DNA of 64,000 bases from a sulfur-oxidizing endosymbiont of Gigantopelta aegis. Lineage in GTDB: Bacteria > Pseudomonadota > Gammaproteobacteria > GRL18. The position numbers and the translations under genes are program-made. The DNA is taken from positions 2,839,157 through 2,903,156 of the forward strand of contig NZ_JAEHGE010000001.1 of NCBI RefSeq assembly GCF_016097415.1. The letters run 5' to 3'. Shown in pieces: positions 49,231 through 59,393 of the stretch (its first letter is position 1; each line of letters begins with the position of its first letter). The notes beneath the pieces are model-generated. The model saw only the letters and a list, made by a program, of their open reading frames with translations, did not search any database and was not told the DNA's origin.

Positions 49231-49800
49231 ATGACGACTTCTACGACAGGTTCATCCGCATTAAATCCTGATTTAGACTGGAGCCAATTAAAAGAAACGG
49301 TATTAATGCTCAATTTATCCGTGGCGCAAATTGATCAGTCGATGAATGAAGGTAATGCCTCAGTCGATACCCTGGCCAGTTCATTCACAACTTTGGCAAG
49401 TAATTTAAGTGAAATTCAAAACTCTGTCACACAGCTGAATGAAGGTGATAATAGTGAACAAATAAAACAAGCAATACAACATTCAGCGGCCACTGCATTA
49501 GACAAAGTTCAATCAGCCATTATCGCCTTTCAATTTTACGACAAACTCACTCAACGACTGGATCATGTCAGCCAGAGTTTATCTTCGCTAACGGCCTTGA
49601 TTGCAAACCCTGCGGCATTATATTCACCACCTGAATGGCAAGCCTTGCAAGAAGCTATTCGCAGCAAATACACCATGGAAGAAGAACGCAGAATGTTTGA
49701 CAAAGTGCTGTCTGGTATTCCCATTGAAAAAGCCTTAGAAGAATTTAAAACAGAAATGGATAACAAGGCTGAGGAAGATGATGATATCGAGCTTTTTTAA
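49231..49800 (+). CDS. CheZ-like helical protein (tentative)
   Basis: The 189-residue product is almost wholly helical. It contains SAIIAFQFYDKLTQRLDHVSQSLSSL, which resembles the phosphatase helix region of CheZ-like proteins, and ends in an acidic tail EEDDDIELF, reminiscent of the CheY-binding C-terminus of CheZ. No chemotaxis gene is nearby and the resemblance is by eye only; it could be an unrelated helical protein. AAGGA just upstream of the ATG supports the start. It converges with recJ. Confidence 0.5.
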   Translation: MTTSTTGSSALNPDLDWSQLKETVLMLNLSVAQIDQSMNEGNASVDTLASSFTTLASNLSEIQNSVTQLNEGDNSEQIKQAIQHSAATALDKVQSAIIAFQFYDKLTQRLDHVSQSLSSLTALIANPAALYSPPEWQALQEAIRSKYTMEEERRMFDKVLSGIPIEKALEEFKTEMDNKAEEDDDIELF

Positions 49801-49813
49801 CATTTTTATAGAA

Positions 49814-51618
49814 TTATAAACTGGCATGTTCGATATGCAATTGAATGGAAAAATTGCCTCGATAATAATTCTCTTTGAGTTGATAAACAGCTCGAATCAA
49901 CTGCCCTTGCACAAAGGGAAATGGATCAGATTTTTTTTCTAAAGCACGAAACCATACGGCTCGAAATACGTGTTTTTCAGTGGCTAAGTCTAACATTAAA
50001 TGGTTAGCCTCAGAACCAATTGCGCGAATACTCTGGACTTTAAAATCACCTTCAAAAATCGGCACTTCAAACTCTCGGCCATAAGGTTCTAAATACTTTA
50101 AATCCGCAATCGTCTGAAAGCTCATATCACTTTCGTCCAATTCACCATCGGTTAAAATAATCGGTCTAAGATTGTCACTTCCCTCTAATTGCAGCGCTAC
50201 TGCAGCATCAAACAAGCCCCTAAAGGCATCGACTGATTCACTATTCAATTTTAAACCCGCAGCGCCTTTATGACCGCCAAAGCCTAATACCATTTCTGGA
50301 TGCGCATTAGCCACCTGTTCAATGGCATCACGGATATGTACGCCGGGTATAGTACGAGCAGAACCGGTGTGTTTTTGCTTATCATTGGTTGGACTCAAAA
50401 CAATCACCGGGCGACCAAATTTATCCATCAATCTTGAAGCCACAATCCCCTGCACACCGGCATGAAAGGCATCATCATAAATCACTAAAGACCATTTTTG
50501 GCTGACCAATTGCTCTTTTGCCAGGCGATAGGCAATTTCCAGCATATCCTTTTCAGTGTCTTTACGGGTTTGATTATCCTTATCTAATTCCTGTAAATAT
50601 TGCATGGACTTCATCGCTGTTGGGGCACAAAGATAATGCAATGCCATATAGGGATCGGACATGCGACTGCGGGCATTAATTCTAGGCCCTATCTGAAAGC
50701 CTAAATCCTCTGCAGTAAAGACCTGAAAGTCTCGATCAAGTAGTTTTTTTATCACTTGCCAGCAGGGTCGTTGCAATTGGTTCATGACTTTTAAGCCGAC
50801 ATTCACCACTGCGCGATTAATCGGGCTACTTAAGGACACAGCATCAGCCACCGTACCCAAAGCAACAAAGTCCAATAAGCCCGATAGTTTTGCCGTGTTT
50901 TTAGCAAGCGAATCTGCTTGAATTAAATGTGTGCGTAATTGGCTCATGAGCAACCAACTCACCATACAGCCCGCAATGGTATTATCAGGATAATCACAAT
51001 CATCACGGGTAGGATTAATGGTAGCCAGAGCGGAGCCAGGAATTCCTTCCTGTGGTATTGCATGGTGATCAGTCACAATCACATCAATGCCCCGCTGTTT
51101 AAGCTGGGCTATTTGCAACTCATCAGAAGAGCCACAATCAGCACTAATGATTAAATCAGGTAGCGTATCATCATTAAGAATACGCTCGATTAAGCCCTGA
51201 CTAATGCCATAACCATCTTCTATGCGATGACCGATTAGGTGCAGAATGTTTTTTTCTTCAACAACAAAATAATCTCGTAGAGCATGAAATAAAATAGCAT
51301 GTGAAGTAATACCATCCACATCATAATCAGTGAGCAAGCCTATGGTTTCATCCTGCTTTATCGCCAGAGCAATACGTTGCACCGCAATATCACTGTCTTT
51401 TAATAAGGCCGGTGAAGCAATATTTTTTAATGAGGGCGTAACGAGAGCTTCTAAGGACTGAGCAGGATCGGTCAAAGAATTATGAGTTAAAGCGCTGCGA
51501 TTCGCAACAATTCTTGCTTGCAAAGAAGATAAGGACAAGGTTTGCGAAAGAGTCATTACCCGTTCAGCAAAGCTTGTCTCGTCCTGTCCCGCATGACGGG
51601 AAACAATTTCAGGTACCA

Positions 51619-51619
<1 letters not shown>
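49814..51619 (-). CDS. recJ: Single-strand-specific exonuclease RecJ
   Basis: RecJ degrades single-stranded DNA 5' to 3' in recombination and mismatch repair. The 601 residues have the DHH-family motifs DYDVDGITSHAI, ISADCGSSDE, VTDHHAIPQ and, near the C-terminal half, GFGGHKGAAGLKL (DHHA1). The start is GTG at 51617-51619, overlapping the stop of serS by one base. recJ beside prfB-lysS is a common gammaproteobacterial arrangement. Confidence 0.95.
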
Positions 51620-53282
<1,663 letters not shown>

Positions 53283-53338
53283 TTATTTGTCACCTACTTG
53301 TGAGTTGCTCGTAAACTGCACGTAAAGATAGTCCCATT

Positions 53339-53713
53339 TTATATTGATCTAGCCAGCATAATCCCAGCCCAAGTTGCAAAAAGGCATAGCGTAACACTGA
53401 GAACCATATTGAGTGCCGCCCTAAGTAACAAGCCTTCTTGTAGTAATAATAATGTTTCTAAAGAAAAAGTAGAAAAAGTAGTAAATGCACCAAGAAAACC
53501 AATGAGGATAAAGGCTCTCATTTCACTGCCCAGACTTAAGCGCTCAGTCAAAAAGATAAATGCGATACCGATAAAAAAAGATCCCAACAAGTTGACACTC
53601 AGCGTACCATAAGGAAAATTACGGCCTAAGAGTGTATAAATTCCACCTGACATCCAAAAGCGCATGACAGATCCTAATGCACCACCCGCCGCAATTGCAC
53701 TCAATTCACCCAA
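53339..53713 (-). CDS. crcB: Fluoride channel CrcB/Fluc
   Basis: CrcB exports fluoride as a dual-topology dimer. The 124 residues hold four membrane helices with the signature GGALGSVMRFWM, NLLGSFFIG and GFLGAFTTFSTFSLE (the phenylalanine box and Na+ site region). No fluoride riboswitch is recognisable upstream. Confidence 0.95.
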   Translation of the reverse strand: MGELSAIAAGGALGSVMRFWMSGGIYTLLGRNFPYGTLSVNLLGSFFIGIAFIFLTERLSLGSEMRAFILIGFLGAFTTFSTFSLETLLLLQEGLLLRAALNMVLSVTLCLFATWAGIMLARSI

Positions 53714-53854
53714 AATTATTTCCCAGAGACATAAAAAGGCATTATTTTATGCTTTTATAGTGATTTTTTCATGTTTTTTAATAAATTATTGTTATTTTGT
53801 CAATAAAAATAACTTAATTATCTTTATCTTACGTTACTTCATACAAAAAATGTC

Positions 53855-53860
53855 TATAAT
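53855..53860 (+). promoter_or_regulatory. Candidate -10 box for the micro-ORF
   Basis: TATAAT lies 37 bp before the ATG at 53897, with a weak TTAC-type -35 about 16-17 bp upstream. It is a fair sigma-70 candidate in AT-rich sequence, where such hexamers also arise by chance. Confidence 0.35.
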
Positions 53861-53896
53861 AGATATTAAAAATCTGTCAATGGGGAATACTGCAAT

Positions 53897-53983
53897 ATGC
53901 TAAAACAAGTCATCTCACTCACACTGGTAAGCGTCACCAGTTTATCAATTATCATTGGTTTTTTATTTGTTTATCCAATCTGA
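53897..53983 (+). CDS. Putative 28-residue single-helix membrane peptide
   Basis: A short frame reads MLKQVISLTLVSVTSLSIIIG then FLFVYPI. Nearly the whole peptide is one hydrophobic helix after a single Lys. A good Shine-Dalgarno (GGGGAA, 53882-53887) lies about 9 bp upstream, and a TATAAT box precedes it. It sits in the gap between crcB and the kinase cluster. Chance occurrence of such a short frame is possible; no homologue is known to me. Confidence 0.4.
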   Translation: MLKQVISLTLVSVTSLSIIIGFLFVYPI

Positions 53984-54080
53984 AACTGATTAGATTAAAC
54001 ACCCTATTCTCATGCAAATCTATTTATTTTAGCTATACTGAATATTGACTGTTAAAAAAATTATCAATTAGGGAGAACAA

Positions 54081-54161
54081 ATGGATTTCAGTAATTTATG
54101 TTCTTTTTTGGACATAATACTAAACAAAATAATATTAGTCAGAATAAGGCATATTTTATGA
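54081..54161 (+). CDS. Possible 26-residue leader peptide before hybrid kinase 1
   Basis: The strongest ribosome-binding site of this region (GGGAGAACAA) lies before the ATG at 54081. That frame, MDFSNLCSFLDIILNKIILV..., ends at TGA 54159-54161, overlapping the ATG at 54158 (ATGA) that starts MSNIFDKYERYTVFLIF of the kinase. It could couple translation to the kinase. Alternatively the six-T run at 54107-54112 carries a lost base; restoring it fuses the leader directly to the kinase frame. Confidence 0.45.
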   Translation: MDFSNLCSFLDIILNKIILVRIRHIL

Positions 54162-56956
54162 GTAATATTTTTGATAAATATGAACGCTACACAGTATTTC
54201 TTATTTTTTTATCCCTTGCCCTTTTTTCTGCGCTTGGAAGCGCTACATTTTATTATTTTGAACGTAATAAACAACTCGATGAATCAAAAGAACATGCCAC
54301 TAATGAAATAAAATCCTTAACTCAGCTTATAGCACCGGCCATACAAAACAAGCAATTATTCAAGGTAAAAGAACAGGCTCGCCAATGGGCTAAGAATCAC
54401 CCTGAATTAATAGAAATATTACTCATAGATAATAAAGGGGAAAACCTTGCATTTCAGAACCATGAAATAACATCAGCCTATTCAATTGATATTTTCCATA
54501 AGTTTCCACTCAATAAGCATGAAAACATTAATATTAAACTGGTTTGGGATACCACTCCCGTTCACCAAAATCTAAATCACTTACTCATTTACTTAATTAC
54601 AATCGCACTTGTATTTATAATATTTATACTGTCATTTCTCTGGATCATTTTAAAGCGTACATTATTGAATCCTTTGCAGAATGAGTTGAAAACCAGCGAG
54701 CATTACAATCGCATGCTCTTCGAAAATACACCTATTGGCCTGGCTCTAAGTAAAATGGATGGTGAACTGGTTGATATAAATCCGGCCTTAGCTAAAATTC
54801 TTGGTCGCACTATCATTGAAACACTACAAATAAATTATCACGACATCAATCCTAAAAGCCGTGGAACCATAGAACAACAGCAATTTAAGCAGTTTATCGA
54901 TACCGAGCATTATGGCCCTTATGATAAAGAATTTTTGCACAAAGATGGTCGTTTAATCCCAGTTCGAATACAGGGAATTATTTTAGATAAAAATGGTGAA
55001 CAATTAATTTTATCCAGCATAGAAAATATTTCTGAACAAAAAAATACTGAAGAAATGGTACTGAATATTGCAGAAGGCATATCAGAACAAACTGGCGAAG
55101 CTTTTTTTTATTCCTTAATACACCATTTAGCTAATATTTTTACATCCAAGTATATTTTTATCGGCCTGCTCAACAAGGACGACAATGAACTTGTTGAAAC
55201 TCTCGTGGTGAGTGTTCATGGTAAAATAGTCGATAACATTCGCTATAATTTGAATAAAACACCCTGTGAACACGTTATAAAAAGTATTTGTCCCAGTATC
55301 CAGGCTTTCCCCGAAAATCTCCAACAATTATTCCCCGATGATGAAATGATCATTGAAATGAATGCCCAAAGCTATGTTGGCGTACCATTGGTCGATAGCT
55401 ATAATAAGCCCATAGGTCTGATTAGTATTCTCGATAGCAAGCCCATGGAAAACACCGAGCAAATCAGCATTATTTTGAAAATATTTGCCGCAAGAGCTGC
55501 CTGGGAGATGGAGCATTTAAAATCAGAAGCGGCATTACATGAACAAGAACAACAAATCAGAGATTTACTTGAATCCACCGCTGAGGCTATTTATGGCTTG
55601 GATACAAATGGTTTATGCACTTTCGCTAATCCTGCTTGTTTACGCATGTTAGGCTATAAAAAAGAGCATCATTTACTGGGCAAGGATATGCATTTATTAA
55701 ACCATCATACCCGTATTGATGGCAGCGATTATCCAGCGGATCAATGCCCCATATACCAGGTCATAGAAACAGGCATTAGCGTTAACTTAGACAACGAACA
55801 CTTTTGGCGGGCTGATGGTAGTAGCTTTCCTGTAGAATATTGGTCATATCCCATCAAGCGCGGCACAAAAATCACCGGCGCTGTGGTCACCTTTCTCGAT
55901 ATTAGCAAACGTATACAAACAGAAGAAAGCCTTAGACGTTCACAAAAAATGGAAGCTATCGGGCAATTATCCGGTGGTATTGCCCATGACTTTAATAATC
56001 AACTAGGTGTTATTATTGGTTATCTAGACTTTCTTGATGATTATACTCACGCTCAAAAAGATGCTCAGCAATGGGTTAAAACTGCTACCCGAGCGACCCT
56101 GCGTTGCATGGATCTCACCCGTCAATTACTGGCATTTTCCCGTCGTCAGGTGATGGAAAAAAGCATCGTAAGCCTCAATGACTCTTTTAGCGAATTAGAA
56201 ACCATGATCACCCGTTCCGTCACCCCTGAAGTGCAAGTACAATATCATCTAGCGCCTGATTTATGCTTAACAGAAATTGATTCAGGTGAATTCCATGATG
56301 CTATTCTCAACCTCATCATCAATGCAAGAGATGCTATGCTAAATGGTGGTCAATTACTCATAGAAACAAAAAACACTTTTTTAGATGCCGATTTTGTTGC
56401 CCTTAACCCTGAAGCAAAAACAGGTGACTATATTCAATTAAGTATCAGTGATACTGGCACGGGTATGGACAAAGAAACACTGGAGCATATTTTTGAACCT
56501 TTCTTTAGCACCAAATCAAAGGACAAAGGCACTGGTCTCGGCATGGCAATGGTTTATGGTTTTATGCAGCGCTATGATGGCTTTATAAAAGTTTACTCTG
56601 AGCAGGATATCGGCACTACAATAGATCTTTATTTCCCTCGCTCCACTGATAATAAAACACTTGCTAATAATAGTTTAATTCAGGATACAGAACTCCCTCA
56701 TGGCAATGAAAGCATTTTAATTGTCGATGATGAAACCAGTCTCTTAGAGTTGGCTAATAAATATTTGCAGGATTTAGGCTATACTACTTATTTAGCTAAA
56801 AATGCTCAGCAAGCATTAGATATTTTATCTAAAAATAACAATATTGATTTACTTTTCAGTGATGTAGTCATGCCTGGTGGAATGAATGGCTACGAGTTAG
56901 CCCAACAGGCAACAACTGATAACACTGAATTAAAAGTTTCGCGGATTCAACTCTGA
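54158..56956 (+). pseudogene. Hybrid sensor histidine kinase 1, 3' end cut by IS30
   Basis: The frame is open from 54098, but ATG 54158 is the more likely start. Domains in order (numbered from 54098): membrane helix ~30-52, periplasmic sensor ~55-160, second helix ~162-187, PAS ~200-310, GAF ~320-475, PAS ~485-605, HisKA with phospho-acceptor His630 in GGIAHDFNNQLG, HATPase ([23 protein letters not shown]) and a receiver with Asp922 in LLFSDVVMPGG. The receiver stops after TELKV, where the IS30 element begins; the last residues before the stop (SRIQL) come from the IS. The missing 46 residues lie beyond the IS at 58185-58325. It is a paralogue of kinase 2. Confidence 0.88.
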
Positions 56957-57942
56957 AGTGCAACGCAGGAAATTCCAGTTCTTGCAAATGATTTTTTCAT
57001 TGCCTGGAATGGTGTTTGAAAGCCGAGTGCCTTTCTAGGTCTATTATTAAGTTTTTCCATCATGTTGTAAACCTCTTTATCAGTCACTTCTTTAAAGTCT
57101 GTATCTTTAGGAAAATATTGTCTAATCAGTCCATTAGTATTTTCATTTAACCCTCGCTCCCATGAAGAATAAGGGTGGGCAAAATAAAATGCTGTATCAA
57201 GAGCTTTGCTTACCTGCTCATGATAAGCAAACTCTTTACCATTGTCTGCGGTAATACTATGAAGCCTGTCTTTAAAGGGTTTAAGCAATTGTATTGTTGC
57301 TTGTGTCACCCAATCAGCCTGTTTGCCATTCACTCTTGCTACTAATGTGTAAAGCGTTTTTCTTTCTACAATCGTGACCAGAGCACCACTGTGTCCTTTA
57401 CCGATCACTGTATCAATTTCCCAGTCACCAACACGACGTTTATCATCAACAATCTTAGGACGGTCATCAATGGAAATTCGATTAATTATTTGTCCTCGAC
57501 TGCTTTTACCGTTACTACCACGCTTTTGGTATTTCTTTCCCTGACGCCTTAAATACTGATGTAAATCACCACCTTGCTTCTTATCATCCCATATGTGTTG
57601 ATAAATACGTTCATGGCTAAGAAGTAGCATTTTGTCATTCAGTAACCAACCTGATATCTGTTCAGGACTCCACTGGTGCTGTGAAAGCTTTTCATCAATA
57701 AGGGCAATCATGTCATCCGTCATTTTAATTGCTTTAGAAGCATTGTAGCGACGCTTAACGGCTTTTTCTTGAGCTTGCTTAAATCGATAGCCACGTAAAC
57801 CAGCGTTGCGTTTAATTTCACGGCATATAGTAGATTTACTCACCTCAATCGCCTGAGCAATTTTAGACTGGGAAATGCCATTTTTAATCTCAGTCGAAAT
57901 GTAGTATCTTTGTTCTTGTGTCAATTGCTTGTAAGTTCTCAT
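56947..57942 (-). CDS. IS30-family transposase
   Basis: The 331-residue product is apparently intact. The N-terminal helix-turn-helix is TQEQRYYISTEIKNGISQSKIAQAIEVSKSTICREIKRN (in part). The DDE core has GDWEIDTVIGKGHSGALVTIVERK (Asp), SITADNGKEFAYHE (Asp) and ERGLNENTNGLIRQYFPK (Glu). Unlike the IS3 copies it carries no frameshift, so it may be the most recent or only active element here. Confidence 0.93.
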   Translation of the reverse strand: MRTYKQLTQEQRYYISTEIKNGISQSKIAQAIEVSKSTICREIKRNAGLRGYRFKQAQEKAVKRRYNASKAIKMTDDMIALIDEKLSQHQWSPEQISGWLLNDKMLLLSHERIYQHIWDDKKQGGDLHQYLRRQGKKYQKRGSNGKSSRGQIINRISIDDRPKIVDDKRRVGDWEIDTVIGKGHSGALVTIVERKTLYTLVARVNGKQADWVTQATIQLLKPFKDRLHSITADNGKEFAYHEQVSKALDTAFYFAHPYSSWERGLNENTNGLIRQYFPKDTDFKEVTDKEVYNMMEKLNNRPRKALGFQTPFQAMKKSFARTGISCVALQS

Positions 57943-58053
57943 AAGTCACTTTACTCTTGCAGGAGAAAATGGCCGATTTTACAAGCAATTGGCCATTTTT
58001 TCGAGCAAATCATTGCTGTACTTATGATTTTTTTAGTAGCGCCGTCAGGCGCG

Positions 58054-58125
58054 TCGCTGGCTCATGAAATTCCCGGGGTGGCCATCGCTACGCTCGGCCA
58101 CCCCGGGAATTTCATGAGCCAGCGA
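58054..58125. repeat. Perfect 30-bp GC-rich palindrome within the IS30 element
   Basis: The arms 58054-58083 and 58096-58125 are exact complements over 30 bp with a 12-base loop (ATCGCTACGCTC). The arm contains CATGAAATTCCCGGGGTGGCC. Its GC content is far above that of the surrounding DNA. It lies between the transposase start and the element's right end; a short GGCCATTTT/AATGGCC pair precedes it at 57968-57997. Confidence 0.9.
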
Positions 58126-58184
58126 TAAACCAGCAAATATCACAAATACAACCAAATAGTGTTGCACTTATGAGTTGAATCTAA

Positions 58185-58325
58185 GTTTTATTAAGCTCTG
58201 GCTTTACCTCAAAAACCATTGTACAACAGGGTTTATTAAAATTTTCCAAGCAACTTTTAGCTAAGCCTTATCGTAAAGCAGAATTAGCGCATCGCATTCG
58301 ACTTATCCTCGATAAAAAACAATAA
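58185..58325 (+). pseudogene. Hybrid kinase 1, 3' fragment after IS30
   Basis: Forty-six codons continue the kinase 1 receiver: VLLSSGFTSKTIVQQG, then LAKPYRKAELAHRIRLILDK and TAA. They align with the end of kinase 2 (VLLSSGFTSKAIADSG, LNKPYRKIELAKSIRKTLD). The invariant receiver Lys is in KPYRK. The fragment ends 21 bp before the cytochrome c peroxidase start, which shows that the two genes were originally adjacent. Confidence 0.9.
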
Positions 58326-58346
58326 GATTAATGGATTTATTGGTAC

Positions 58347-59393
58347 ATGATAAAATTTAAAATATTAACAATGGAAATATTAAGCACAATAAGCATCACT
58401 CTGATCTGCTTAATTAATTCCCCCGTACAAGCCATCGAAAGTAAAACCGCTTTAAATCAGGCCTTACAACATGAGCCCATCCAACCGATACATGCAGCTG
58501 AGGGACTTGACAAAGACAAAATAGCATTAGGTGAAGCCTTGTTTGTTGACTCCCGTTTAAGTTTCGATAATACAATGGCCTGTATTACCTGCCATGCTCT
58601 GGGAGACAATGGTGCCGATCATCAAGCACTCACACCCGGTCGCAATAGTCAGCAATTAGATGTTAACACACCTACGGTTTTTAATAGCAGCTTGAATCAT
58701 CAACAGTTTTGGGATGGTCGTGCTCAAAATCTTGAAGATCAAATAAACTTTGTCGTCGATAGCAAAAAAGAGTTTGCCTCCAATTGGCCATTAATTATAA
58801 GCAAGCTCAATCAAGATAATAATTATAAAACGAATTTTAACAAGCTTTATTCTGATGGTATTACAGCAGATAATATCCGCAACGCCATTGCTATTTTTGA
58901 ACAAAGCTTGCTCACCATCAATTCTCCTTTTGATCGTTATCTTTTGGGTGATGCTAGTGCTATTAGCTCGGATGCTAAGGAAGGTTATCGTTTATTTAAA
59001 GATTATGGCTGTGTCGCCTGCCATCAAGGCAGTAATATTGGTGGTAATCTATTTATGAAATTTGGTGTATTTGGTGACTATTTTGTCAAAAAGGGCAACA
59101 ATACACGGGCTGATCTCGGACGCTATAATATCACGGGAAAAGCATCTGACCGCCATGTGTTTCGTGTGCCCAGCCTACGACTCAGCGTACTGACAGCGCC
59201 CTACTTTCACGATGGTTCGGTCGACAATCTGAGTGATGCAATTAAAATCATGGCAAAGCATCAACTAGGACGAACTATATCAACACAAGATATTGATTAT
59301 ATTATTGCCTTTTTAAAAACACTACCGGGTGAATACAAAGGACAAGCTCTGGGTGCAACAATGAGATTGCAAGCTCAGGAAAAATTAAAATGA
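58347..59393 (+). CDS. Di-heme cytochrome c peroxidase (MauG/CcpA family)
   Basis: The 348-residue exported protein has a signal peptide (about residues 10-29). Two CxxCH heme sites occur at Cys79-His83 (CITCH) and Cys222-His226 (CVACH). Family motifs are ALFVDSRLSFDNTMAC, NTPTVFNSSLNHQQFWDGRAQNLEDQ (in part) and YFHDGSVDNLSDAIKIMAKHQLG. Such enzymes reduce hydrogen peroxide with cytochrome c electrons or, as in MauG, oxidise proteins. It overlaps kinase 2 by 4 bp (ATGA), so it is translationally coupled to a sensor kinase, a less usual setting than respiratory operons. Confidence 0.9.
   Translation: MIKFKILTMEILSTISITLICLINSPVQAIESKTALNQALQHEPIQPIHAAEGLDKDKIALGEALFVDSRLSFDNTMACITCHALGDNGADHQALTPGRNSQQLDVNTPTVFNSSLNHQQFWDGRAQNLEDQINFVVDSKKEFASNWPLIISKLNQDNNYKTNFNKLYSDGITADNIRNAIAIFEQSLLTINSPFDRYLLGDASAISSDAKEGYRLFKDYGCVACHQGSNIGGNLFMKFGVFGDYFVKKGNNTRADLGRYNITGKASDRHVFRVPSLRLSVLTAPYFHDGSVDNLSDAIKIMAKHQLGRTISTQDIDYIIAFLKTLPGEYKGQALGATMRLQAQEKLK

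Larger units (their letters stand above)
56940..58182 (-). mobile_element. IS30-family element inside hybrid kinase 1
   Basis: A ~1243-bp element. The left end contains GATTCAACTCTGAAGTGCAAC and the right end, in complement, AGATTCAACTCATAAGTGCAAC. AAGTTT flanks it on both sides (56934-56939 and 58183-58188), consistent with a target duplication, although three extra bases at the left make the exact border uncertain. The insertion splits the receiver domain of kinase 1. The region between the transposase and the right end contains a perfect 30-bp palindrome. Confidence 0.85.

Noticed and set aside
53714-53896. Possible fluoride riboswitch before crcB
   Set aside because: None of the conserved riboswitch segments could be matched by eye on the minus strand.
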